DNA of 64,000 nucleotides from Pelagibius sp. Alg239-R121 (lineage in GTDB: Bacteria; Pseudomonadota; Alphaproteobacteria; Kiloniellales; Kiloniellaceae): the NCBI RefSeq assembly GCF_947331435.1, contig NZ_CAMZOF010000006.1:372001-436000 (forward strand). Direction: 5' to 3'. Shown here piece after piece: positions 29,342 through 36,226 of the stretch. Positions within the stretch are counted from its first letter, which is position 1; the number at the start of each line of letters is the position of its first letter. A program made the position numbers and the translations under genes. The notes beneath the pieces were generated by a model. It was given only the letters and a program-made list of their open reading frames with translations. It ran no database searches and was not told the DNA's origin.

Positions 29342-29984
29342 GATCCTTATCGCGGATGATCACCCTTTGTTTCGTCGGGGACTACGGACGGCGATAGACG
29401 GTTTGCCGGAAGATCGCATTGGTCAGAGAGTCGTATTTGAAGCGCCTGATGGAAACACAGCGCTCGAGGATATCCACGCTTTAAAGCCTGACATCGGTAT
29501 TCTTGATCTGGCCATGCCTGGGCTCGATGGTCTGAGTGTCGCCGAACGCGCATTGGAGGCCGGCACCGAGACCTCCATTATTATCATGACCATGTACCCC
29601 GATGAGCCTTATATGCGTCGCGCCTTCGATATCGGTGCGGTCGGCTATCTGCTGAAGGATGATGCCGAGCAGGTGATCGCCGAGTGCATTGAAGCGGCAT
29701 TGGCGGGGGAAACTTTCGTCAGTCCTTCGATGCGCGCTGATACGATGCGCGCGGCGCCTCCTGCATTGGACAATAAGGAAAAAGATAAGCTCGGCCTGTT
29801 GACGCGGGTGCAGCGTGAGGTGCTCGGCCATGTTGCCGATTATATGACGAGCAAGGAAATCGCAGAATCCATGGGGCTCAGCTATCGGACGGTGCAAAAC
29901 CATCGTAACAACATTGCCCGGGTGCTGGGGCTGAAAGGCTCGAACAAACTCCTCGAATTTGCCCGCCGCCATAAAGGCGGTTAG
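29328..29984 (+). CDS. NarL/LuxR-type response regulator
   Basis: A 218-residue response regulator: receiver domain with acidic pocket D10-D11 and phospho-Asp D60 (IGILDLAMPG), then a linker and a LuxR-type helix-turn-helix (LTRVQREVLGHVADYMTSKEIA onward, with SYRTVQNHRNNI). The frame is open further upstream, but the ATG at 29328 begins the typical RIKILIADDH start. It overlaps the preceding kinase gene and is its cognate regulator. Its target is unknown; the adjacent PEP-CTERM gene is a candidate but has a sigma-54 promoter, which NarL-type proteins do not normally drive. Confidence 0.9.
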   Translation: MRRIKILIADDHPLFRRGLRTAIDGLPEDRIGQRVVFEAPDGNTALEDIHALKPDIGILDLAMPGLDGLSVAERALEAGTETSIIIMTMYPDEPYMRRAFDIGAVGYLLKDDAEQVIAECIEAALAGETFVSPSMRADTMRAAPPALDNKEKDKLGLLTRVQREVLGHVADYMTSKEIAESMGLSYRTVQNHRNNIARVLGLKGSNKLLEFARRHKGG

Positions 29985-30072
29985 TTCGATCTGCCGAAAG
30001 ACCGTTTCGATTGCCTGAAAAATCGCCGCTGAAAACTTTGGCGTTAAGAAAATTTGATGCCGAGAAAGCGAA

Positions 30073-30100
30073 AACGCCGGGGCCCACTCTCCCCGGCGTT
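30073..30100 (-). terminator. Strong hairpin between convergent genes
   Basis: Perfect 10-bp stem AACGCCGGGG (30073-30082) and CCCCGGCGTT (30091-30100) with an 8-base loop. On the minus strand it is followed by TTTTCGCTTTC, so it is best read as the terminator of the XRE gene at 30164-30547; it could also stop transcription coming from the response regulator. Confidence 0.75.
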
Positions 30101-30163
30101 CTCAAATTCTATGCGCCTTAGATCCGATTCGATTGAAATCGGCTCATGCGCGTGTCGTATCAG

Positions 30164-30547
30164 TTATGCCGGCTCGGTCGTACCAAGAGCGCGGATCAAA
30201 CCCGAAATGCTCCGCCGGATACTGTCGGACGGAATGGCATTGAACTGTCGGACCAAGCGTACCGATTCCATGGAACTGGTATAGTCGTTTGCCGTCTTTA
30301 CCTCTTGCGAGCTGTCTTGTTCGTAACCCGCGAAAAAGTAGGTGATGCTTGTATCGAGAACGTCGGCCAATTGGTAAAGCCGTCCGGCGCTGATGCGATT
30401 CGTGCCATGTTCGTATTTCTGCAACTGCTGGAACGAGATCCCAATCAGGCGCGCGACCTGCTGTTGCGTCAATCCGACTTCGATGCGCCGTGCGTGTATT
30501 CGCCGTGCAACGTGCGCATTTATAGACTTTTGTACGTCTGGTGACAT
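30164..30547 (-). CDS. XRE family helix-turn-helix regulator
   Basis: A 127-residue DNA-binding protein with an N-terminal Cro/C1-type HTH (about 13-68: GLTQQQVARLIGISFQQLQKYEHG) and a short helical C-terminus (ESVRLVRQFNAIPSDSIRRSISGLIRAL) of the kind that mediates dimerisation or effector sensing. The ATG at 30547 is preferred to the upstream in-frame start because AGGTGGAAG precedes it. It shares the segment TSITYFFAGYEQD with the neighbouring XRE protein (VTFFFEGYNEE), so the two are probably related paralogues. Target unknown. Confidence 0.85.
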   Translation of the reverse strand: MSPDVQKSINAHVARRIHARRIEVGLTQQQVARLIGISFQQLQKYEHGTNRISAGRLYQLADVLDTSITYFFAGYEQDSSQEVKTANDYTSSMESVRLVRQFNAIPSDSIRRSISGLIRALGTTEPA

Positions 30548-30713
30548 TTCTTCCACCTGTTCTGTGTGCCCATGAAACCGTAATTTCTTTTTTTGTTTTG
30601 CGGTTCTGGTGTAGGCATGCATTCTGATTATGATGAGATGGCACGAACCTATTAGTTGTTTTATTTTTTTAGAGTGTCAAACTCACACCCGACCGCAAAT
30701 TAGGAAATATACT

Positions 30714-30743
30714 TACGCATAATGATATCAACCGCAATGCGTA
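30714..30743. promoter_or_regulatory. Inverted repeat upstream of the first XRE gene
   Basis: Arms TACGCAT (30714-30720) and ATGCGTA (30737-30743) are perfect complements separated by 16 bases, in an AT-rich segment about 170 bases upstream of the XRE start at 30547. Layout resembles a dimeric repressor operator. Function is inferred. Confidence 0.4.
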
Positions 30744-30834
30744 TACTTTGTTAAAGATCCTGATTTTTCATTCTTTTCCCGCATATTGCGCCTAAAACTT
30801 AACGACTATCAGTATAGTTAATTAGCTTATTAGT

Positions 30835-31146
30835 TTACTTAATAACGCCACCTGCTGAGGTGACACTTGCGGGCGGCGTTGCAACCTTTGCGGTCTCTTC
30901 CGCCGCTAGTTCTTCATTATAGCCCTCGAAAAAGAAGGTGACGGGAACGTCAACAACCTGTGCCGCCTCGTAGAGGCTTAGCGCTCCAATCGATTCTCTT
31001 CCCGATTCGATTTTTTCTATTGTCTCTACAGGCAGGCTGAGCGCGTTTGCGAGTTGTTCGGCCGAGATGTTTTTGATTTCCCGCTGATGCTTCAGTTTCC
31101 GCCCAACGAATTGATCCACTGCGTGGCTCGATCTACGCTTTTTCAT
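30835..31146 (-). CDS. Small XRE family helix-turn-helix regulator
   Basis: A 103-residue regulator consisting almost only of a Cro/C1 HTH (about 14-70: ISAEQLANALSLPVETIEKIESG) followed by an acidic, flexible tail rich in Ala, Glu, Thr and Val. The basic start MKKRRSSHAVDQFVGRKLKHQRE is typical. It precedes the other XRE gene on the same strand with about 290 AT-rich bases between. A paired inverted repeat upstream (31290-31328) may be its operator. Confidence 0.82.
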   Translation of the reverse strand: MKKRRSSHAVDQFVGRKLKHQREIKNISAEQLANALSLPVETIEKIESGRESIGALSLYEAAQVVDVPVTFFFEGYNEELAAEETAKVATPPASVTSAGGVIK

Positions 31147-31289
31147 GATGGCCTTGCTCCAGATGCAAGAGTCTACTCGTCAATTGTTTGAAACACTCTT
31201 TGCGCCTCTAACAACACGCCGGGCTTCTGATGGCCGGTTTTGACTGTCTCTTTCACCTTCTGCGATGGCATCGGCGACGCTGAAGTGAT

Positions 31290-31328
31290 GATTCCCCAAA
31301 AACACCTCTTGTATCAATTTGGGGATTC
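31290..31328. promoter_or_regulatory. Long inverted repeat upstream of the small XRE gene
   Basis: GATTCCCCAAA (31290-31300) and TTTGGGGATTC (31318-31328) are complementary at 10 of 11 positions with a 17-base spacer. It lies between the small XRE gene (minus strand) and the small plus-strand ORFs at 31417 and 31717, a position suited to control either side. Function is inferred. Confidence 0.45.
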
Positions 31329-31416
31329 TACTTATACGCGCGCATATGTTTATGCTGAAAAATGGCAGGAAACCTCAGAAAATGTAATCGTTTAATCTAA
31401 TGAGAAGGAGGTAAGT

Positions 31417-31713
31417 CTGTCGGTCAGAGATCTTTCCTGGGTTGAAAAGGCGCGTGAAACGGGGTGTTCAATTACAAACTTAACAGGTGAATCGAAAGGG
31501 CAGCCGGACCGTTTTTCCGTGCTCAAACCAACGCAAAATGATCTAGGTCATATTCGGATCGATTTCCCTATGACCTTATTGGCTGCTGGCGCGGATCGTT
31601 TCGGTCACGGTCGGCTTGCTATGACACGTTTGTCGCAACTGCGAATCATTCTTGACATAGAGACCGACACTGTCGTTATTAACGCGGGTCCAATTATCCC
31701 GCGCTGGGGGTAG
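31417..31713 (+). CDS. Hypothetical small protein, apparent CTG start
   Basis: An open frame of 98 codons whose first plausible codon is CTG at 31417, placed 5 bases after a perfect AAGGAGG ribosome-binding sequence (31405-31411). There is no ATG, GTG or TTG in frame between that site and a GTG at 31519. The protein begins LSVRDLSWVEKARETG and ends ETDTVVINAGPIIPRWG; no family is recognised. The frame is open with normal-looking composition. The next gene follows 3 bases after the stop, suggesting an operon. If CTG is not used, the product would be a 64-residue protein from 31519. A four-codon ORF (ATG AGA AGG AGG stop) overlaps the ribosome-binding site. Confidence 0.4.
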   Translation: MSVRDLSWVEKARETGCSITNLTGESKGQPDRFSVLKPTQNDLGHIRIDFPMTLLAAGADRFGHGRLAMTRLSQLRIILDIETDTVVINAGPIIPRWG

Positions 31714-31716
31714 GCG

Positions 31717-31965
31717 TTGCCCTATAGTTTAAGCCATTTGAGAAAGACCCAAATTATGTGTCTGTGCAAAGCTGCCACCACGAAAGCCTACGACGAATTG
31801 CGAAAGCTGGGGGAAAGCGAAGGCGATGCTTACGATGCCGCGGTTCGGATTTATCGCCATCATCATCCCGAGCAGCGGCGTATCGAGGCTTACCAGGTGG
31901 TTGCTGATTGGCTCGAGCACCATGAGAGCGGAGATTCAACGGACGGCGCCACGGCGCAAAGTTGA
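31717..31965 (+). CDS. Conserved-looking small hypothetical protein
   Basis: An 82-residue protein (or 69 residues from the ATG at 31756). The core KAYDELRKLGESEGDAYDAAVRIYRHHHPEQRRIEAYQVVADWLEHHES is helical and charged and looks like a real small soluble protein; I cannot name its family. The TTG at 31717 sits 6 bases after a G-rich stretch and 3 bases after the preceding stop codon; the ATG lacks a clear ribosome-binding site. The last codons fall in a duplicated 15-bp sequence (31958-31991). Confidence 0.6.
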   Translation: MPYSLSHLRKTQIMCLCKAATTKAYDELRKLGESEGDAYDAAVRIYRHHHPEQRRIEAYQVVADWLEHHESGDSTDGATAQS

Positions 31966-31991
31966 GCGCAGAATCTAAAGTTGAGCGCAGA
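31958..31991. repeat. Tandem 15-bp direct repeat across a stop codon
   Basis: AAAGTTGAGCGCAGA occurs at 31958-31972 and 31977-31991 (19-base period). The first copy contains the stop codon of the small hypothetical gene. It marks the edge of a gene-poor stretch and may be a slippage or insertion scar. Confidence 0.7.
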
Positions 31992-32562
31992 GTCATAGGC
32001 GCGAGATGACAGCGTGAGGGAGGCGTCGCATGAGGCGCCAAAAAGGCCAGGCGACACGAAGGCGGTGAAACGGGCAGGGCCGTCGTACCAGGACGCCCCA
32101 ACCGGAATGAGTTGCCGGAGGCGCATTTGCCCGAACGCAGATAGCTTCTTTTAGTCTGGAACTGACGGCACCTCTGAACGCGGCACAGATGACTTCCGAT
32201 AAATTACTGCGCTGAAGGCCGCACATTGGTGACGCTCTCATCGTACCAACTGATCGCCGTCACGAACTCGAGCGCCAATACAGGCGTCCCAAAGGACACC
32301 AACTCCAAACAAACCTCGAAAGCTTGACCGACTGCGGGGGAGCCATCTGCGCGCGCCAGGACGTCTCTTTTGAAACTACACGAAAGACGCATAATGTATA
32401 TTATGGAAAATATTGTTTAGACCGTTGGACAGGCGATTTTCAGGACGCTCAGGCGATTGTTATTACAGACGAACAAACGCCTGGGCCCTCTCTGCGCACT
32501 ATCTTAATCCGGGTCGGTCTAAGTCGTTTGCGGGTTTCTAAAATTTTGATTCACTGAACTAC
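31992..32562. other. Gene-poor stretch, possibly degenerate
   Basis: About 570 bases without a convincing gene. Short frames exist on both strands (for example minus 32204-32392, with a protein-like hydrophobic run), but none has a ribosome-binding site. A small palindrome CATAAT-GTAT-ATTATG lies at 32390-32405. Base composition changes from GC-rich to mixed near 32380. It may be a decayed gene or mobile-element remnant, but I cannot identify one. Confidence 0.4.
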
Positions 32563-33027
32563 TCAGCTGGCTTTGCGCTTAAAATCTCTGCGCATTTGAT
32601 CCAGATGCATCGCGAGTGTCATTTGAATCAGTTCCTCGTAGGAATTGCTACGAGCATTCATTGCCAGATCGATTTCCTTAGCTTTAGCGCTCTCAAGCCG
32701 CCACTCGAACAACCCTTTGACACCGTCATAGGTTGAGCGAGACAACCATGAAACCACCTGATCCACATCTGCATCGCGATCGAATAAATTCTCGTAAAAG
32801 CCTACTCCTGCTGCATTCCAAATGTATCTCTCCTTGTGACAGAAGCACCATTCAGTGAATGCATAGATCCTGGCTAGCTGATCGGTGTCGCCGGACTTAA
32901 GTGCTTTATCAGCAAGAGGATTGAGATCGAAAAACAAAAAATAGAGAGTTTCAGGGCGTTCTTTATCGTAAAGCTCAGGCAGAAGAGCCTTCGCTAAATG
33001 TCGCCAACGGGGAACCCACTTGTTCAT
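32563..33027 (-). CDS. Hypothetical protein, DUF7674-like
   Basis: A 154-residue, mostly helical soluble protein. The pattern LNPLADKALKSGDTDQLARIYAFTEWCF followed by VGFYENLFD and VVSWLSRSTYDGVKGLFEWRL recalls the small family of uncharacterised proteins (DUF7674-like) found beside immunity or toxin genes in some bacteria; I am not certain of the name. Lower GC than neighbours and isolated position suggest acquired DNA. No partner gene is seen. Confidence 0.6.
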   Translation of the reverse strand: MNKWVPRWRHLAKALLPELYDKERPETLYFLFFDLNPLADKALKSGDTDQLARIYAFTEWCFCHKERYIWNAAGVGFYENLFDRDADVDQVVSWLSRSTYDGVKGLFEWRLESAKAKEIDLAMNARSNSYEELIQMTLAMHLDQMRRDFKRKAS

Positions 33028-33203
33028 TTATCCATAGGAATAGCTGTCGAACCAATCCGAACTTTAGGATCTTCCCCTAAAACCCGCAAACTACGAACCT
33101 TTCATGTGAGCCCAAAGCTTCCCCTTCAATCGCCTCTGAGGCTGTGGTTTCGCCAGGACCCGGTCTGTGCTACTCCGCATCATCGACAGCAGCGGCATTT
33201 AGG

Positions 33204-33557
33204 ATGGTCGGTACGATGGATACGCTCTTTCTCGTCAAGCCTGGATTTCAGGATCCCGCTTATCCCGGCAAGGACTTCTATTGCTGGCACTGCGCTTTGA
33301 TCGAAGGCATTCTCGCGTCCTTTCCCGAATTGGCACGCAAGCTTGAGGTCAGACGCATTGACTGGCCGCTGCCGCGGACTGATGTCATTGCACTGCTTGG
33401 CGAAGAACACCAGTCTTTGCCGCTTGTCGTCCTGGAGGACGGCGCGCAGTCCGAACATGAAAGCGGCCGTGCGCATGGACGCGGCTTTGTTGCCGACAAG
33501 GACTCCATTCTCAAGGTGCTGACCGAGCGTCACGGGTTCCCGCATCCTCATCCCTGA
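33204..33557 (+). CDS. DUF3088 family protein
   Basis: A 117-residue protein with the DUF3088 pattern: DTLFLVKPGFQDPAYPG, the C-H-C motif FYCWHCALIEG with two cysteines, central EEHQSLPLVVLEDG, and the end ADKDSILKVLTERHGFPHPHP. The fold appears thioredoxin/glutathione-transferase-like, and the function is unknown. The start could also be the ATG at 33216; the longer open frame upstream (from 33144) does not match the family. Confidence 0.82.
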   Translation: MVGTMDTLFLVKPGFQDPAYPGKDFYCWHCALIEGILASFPELARKLEVRRIDWPLPRTDVIALLGEEHQSLPLVVLEDGAQSEHESGRAHGRGFVADKDSILKVLTERHGFPHPHP

Positions 33558-33915
33558 GTACGATCCCTGAGCATCCATCTACCTGTTTCGCCGCCGGCCA
33601 CATTCCGCGATTAACTCCTATGGTTCCTGCCAGAGCGCGCGTTCGGTCCCGGTCGATGCACTGAAAAACGCGAATCCCTCTTTGAAGCTATAGTCACTCG
33701 CCAACGGCACTTTTTCAGAATCTTGCGGTTCACGCTCTTATTACGTAGCCGCTTGGAAATGAAGTGTCCGGTCTCCGGGCGCCCTGTCATGCTGCTGGAG
33801 AATTGGGCCCGAGCCAAAAGAAGATGGGCTCATCCGCCTCTGATTCCCTCCAGATAACGACGTAAAGTCCTGCTCTTGTTTGATGGCTTTACGGGGACGT
33901 TCATTTATTTTAATT
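33558..33915. other. Intergenic region, nothing firm
   Basis: Roughly 360 bases without a believable gene; the one open frame on the minus strand (33611-33817) is Arg/Ser-rich and lacks a ribosome-binding site. The last part becomes AT-rich and leads into a possible iron-regulator site. Confidence 0.4.
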
Positions 33916-33933
33916 GATAATGAGAATGAATCG
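33916..33933. promoter_or_regulatory. Possible Fur-like box
   Basis: GATAATGAGAATGAATCG reads as GATAAT, GAGAAT and a degenerate third hexamer; the Fur consensus is repeated GATAAT/ATTATC hexamers. It lies about 50 bases before the second PEP-CTERM gene, where a promoter would be. Alphaproteobacterial iron control often uses Irr/RirA instead, so confidence is low. Confidence 0.3.
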
Positions 33934-33985
33934 CAATATTACATTCAAACATACCTCTACTTTCGAGTTATCCGGAGAAAATTGA

Positions 33986-35290
33986 ATGCCTATTAAAAAC
34001 GCCGCGCCTGCGGCGATTGCCTTTGCCTGCCTGATCGGTACCGGTCTGAGTATCGGTGTGACGCTGTTAAACGCCGGTTCAGTCCAGGCTGCGCCCTTCT
34101 CCCTGAATTTCGACGTCCTTCTGGCCGATCAGGGTCTGGATGGCGTTTACCGCAGCCGGGATTTTAACGGCGACGGCGATGCCAACGATGCTTGGGAAAC
34201 CACGGTCTATTTCAACGCGGACAATGCCAGCGGCCTCGTCAACCCGAGCCGCAACGTTTTCACCATCCTGCAATCCCGCAGCGGCCATCAGTATATCGGC
34301 GACGGATCCAGTGATTCTGTTTACCGCTTGTCTGACGTGAATGGTGATGGTGACGCCAATGACACCGGTGAGGCCGGGCTTTGGTTTTCCGAAGACAATG
34401 CCGCCGGATTGACCCTCCCTACCCCCAACGGTATCGGCGAAGACAGAGACAATAATATCTATATCGTCAATGCAGGTGTTGGCTCCCGCCCGGCCGACGG
34501 TATTTACCGGACCCGTGATTTGAATGGTGACGGTGATGCAAATGACGCTGGGGAAGCAAGTCTCTGGCTCGATCTCGCGCGCCTGAATCCTTCGGCCTCT
34601 GCATTTGAGGTTACTTTCCAGGGGAATGTTGCCTTTGTTGCAGATACCGTCGGCGGCGACACCAACGTCATCTACCGGGCGGAAGACAACGACGGGAATG
34701 GCGAGATCAGCGACGACGAGGTGTCGGTCTTCATAGACGGTAATAATCCCTATGGCGCGAGCATCGACTTCGCCTTGGCGGGTGACGACACCAGCCTGTA
34801 TATCTGGGAGTTCCTGGACATCGGAGCGCCGCAATCTCTCTTCAAGCTGACCGACCTGGATGGCAGCGGCATTATCGATGATGTCCTGGAAGTTTCGGAG
34901 ATCTGGGATACGACGCTTCTGCCGAGCGGGTTTGAGAGCTTTGCCGGTTTCGGTGTTGCCGTTGATGCAGATGGAAATATCGTCCTGACGTCGAACGGCG
35001 GTGACGCGAACCAGGACAATATCTTTCTGCTGCAGGACCTGAATGGCGATGGCGATTACCGCGATGCCGGCGAGACGGGCATCTGGTTGTCGCGGCAGGC
35101 GAACGGCAGCTTTCCGGACCGGCCGCGTGCGGTCGCCTTTACGTCGCAAAACCCGGTTGTCGCCGTTGCAGAGCCGGGCTCCCTGCCCCTATTGGCAATA
35201 GGACTCTTCTCGGTGCTGGGTTTATCTGGCCTTGCCGGACGGCGCGATAGAGAAGGAATGTCAGGCTCTGGACTTCAGATTCCGGTTTGA
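33986..35290 (+). CDS. PEP-CTERM protein with Asp/Asn-rich repeats
   Basis: A 434-residue secreted protein. Signal peptide about 1-37 (ending near GSVQAA). Repeated acidic units occur through the body: DFNGDGDANDAWE, DVNGDGDANDTGE, DLNGDGDANDAGE, and later DNDGNGEISDDE and DLNGDGDYRDAGE. They resemble calcium-binding loops and are spaced like blades of a propeller. The C-terminus has a PEP-CTERM-type signal, AEPGSLPLLAIGLFSVLGL, then GRR. Predicted to be exported, bind calcium and be sorted by exosortase; no enzymatic motif is seen. It ends 30 bases inside the convergent PAS_5 gene. Confidence 0.82.
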   Translation: MPIKNAAPAAIAFACLIGTGLSIGVTLLNAGSVQAAPFSLNFDVLLADQGLDGVYRSRDFNGDGDANDAWETTVYFNADNASGLVNPSRNVFTILQSRSGHQYIGDGSSDSVYRLSDVNGDGDANDTGEAGLWFSEDNAAGLTLPTPNGIGEDRDNNIYIVNAGVGSRPADGIYRTRDLNGDGDANDAGEASLWLDLARLNPSASAFEVTFQGNVAFVADTVGGDTNVIYRAEDNDGNGEISDDEVSVFIDGNNPYGASIDFALAGDDTSLYIWEFLDIGAPQSLFKLTDLDGSGIIDDVLEVSEIWDTTLLPSGFESFAGFGVAVDADGNIVLTSNGGDANQDNIFLLQDLNGDGDYRDAGETGIWLSRQANGSFPDRPRAVAFTSQNPVVAVAEPGSLPLLAIGLFSVLGLSGLAGRRDREGMSGSGLQIPV

Positions 35291-35914
35291 GGCCTCAAAA
35301 TCCGAACTCTCCGCCGCCCCCGGGTCGATCACGAAGAGAAGGCGTTCGTTGATATGTCCGGGGGCGGCCTGCCAGGCCGACTGCTCTGCATGCGCAGATT
35401 TGTCCCGAACCTGACCGACCAGCATCATTGTGGGAACCTCGGCCGTGCCGATAAGCGGCAGAAACAGGCGTTTGATCAGTTTGGGTCCACTGTTCGACGT
35501 ATAGCCGTAGGAAAACTCGCTGTAGAGCCCTTCCCGGCTATTGGCGCCGAGGTAGTAGAGCTGCGTGATGTGGTTGCGGTATGGCCCTTCGGGCGCCTCT
35601 TCATGCAGGAACCGGCCGGTTGGGTCCGATCCGAAGGCGACATCTGTGCCCACCAACCGGAATCTGATGGATCGGCCGCCCTCTGAGCATTCGACCAGTG
35701 CGATATAAGGCAGAAGGTGGGGAATATCGATTGGGTCCAGATCTGAGCGCAGCGGCAGAAGACCGCGTTTTCCGGTGCCGGCCGTTCGCAGATCCGATCT
35801 GCGGGCGCTCGATTTCCGGAGCAACGCCCAATAGCTATAGAGGTCCGACAGGATTGGGTCGGAAATCGCTTCTGGCCCGTCGCTGGGGACATTGGAAGTC
35901 GGCTTGGTCTGCAT
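35261..35914 (-). CDS. PAS_5 family protein
   Basis: A 217-residue protein of the PAS_5 family, common in Rhodospirillales and of unknown function. Typical elements are SYWALLR..., RSDLDPIDIPHLLPYIALVEC, IRFRLVGTDVAFG and a later FLPLIGTAEVPTMMLVGQV. The family has a PAS-like fold without a known ligand or output domain. Its stop overlaps the end of the PEP-CTERM gene by 30 bases on the opposite strand. A relative is encoded at 53789-54301. Confidence 0.82.
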   Translation of the reverse strand: MQTKPTSNVPSDGPEAISDPILSDLYSYWALLRKSSARRSDLRTAGTGKRGLLPLRSDLDPIDIPHLLPYIALVECSEGGRSIRFRLVGTDVAFGSDPTGRFLHEEAPEGPYRNHITQLYYLGANSREGLYSEFSYGYTSNSGPKLIKRLFLPLIGTAEVPTMMLVGQVRDKSAHAEQSAWQAAPGHINERLLFVIDPGAAESSDFEASNRNLKSRA

Positions 35915-36226
35915 TGAAGTACTCTAGCGGTGAGAGGTTTAGATTGATTTACCTGCGGCGATCGCGTGTGACGCCATAGTCGCAAGCTGGCTGCAGCTGG
36001 ATCCACCGGGCAGTGAAAAGCAACGCCAGAGCAAGGCCTCACGTAGGAAAACCTGTCCCAGGTTTGAAGCCTTTTCCGTCGATTTGCTTCCTCGTTAGTC
36101 GAAAACGCACCTTGCGGCGTTGAATTTTTGTCACTGCAGTGGAAATTTCAACGACATGCCATGGAATGTGGGCTCCAAGCCGTGTAGCCTCTCTTCAACA
36201 AAAAGATTTAGCAGGGTTGGCGTTAT
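35915..36226. other. Intergenic region between divergent genes
   Basis: About 310 bases between the divergent PAS_5 and binding-protein genes. No RNA gene or clear operator was seen; it should hold both promoters. Confidence 0.4.

Noticed and set aside
32204-32392. 62-codon minus-strand ORF with a hydrophobic run
   Set aside because: The translation looks somewhat protein-like, but there is no ribosome-binding site and the start sits in an AT palindrome; kept only as part of the decayed stretch.
34079-35149. 356-codon antisense frame in the repeat PEP-CTERM gene
   Set aside because: Created by the repeated GATGG/ACGG codons of the plus-strand repeats; no ribosome-binding site or recognisable domain.
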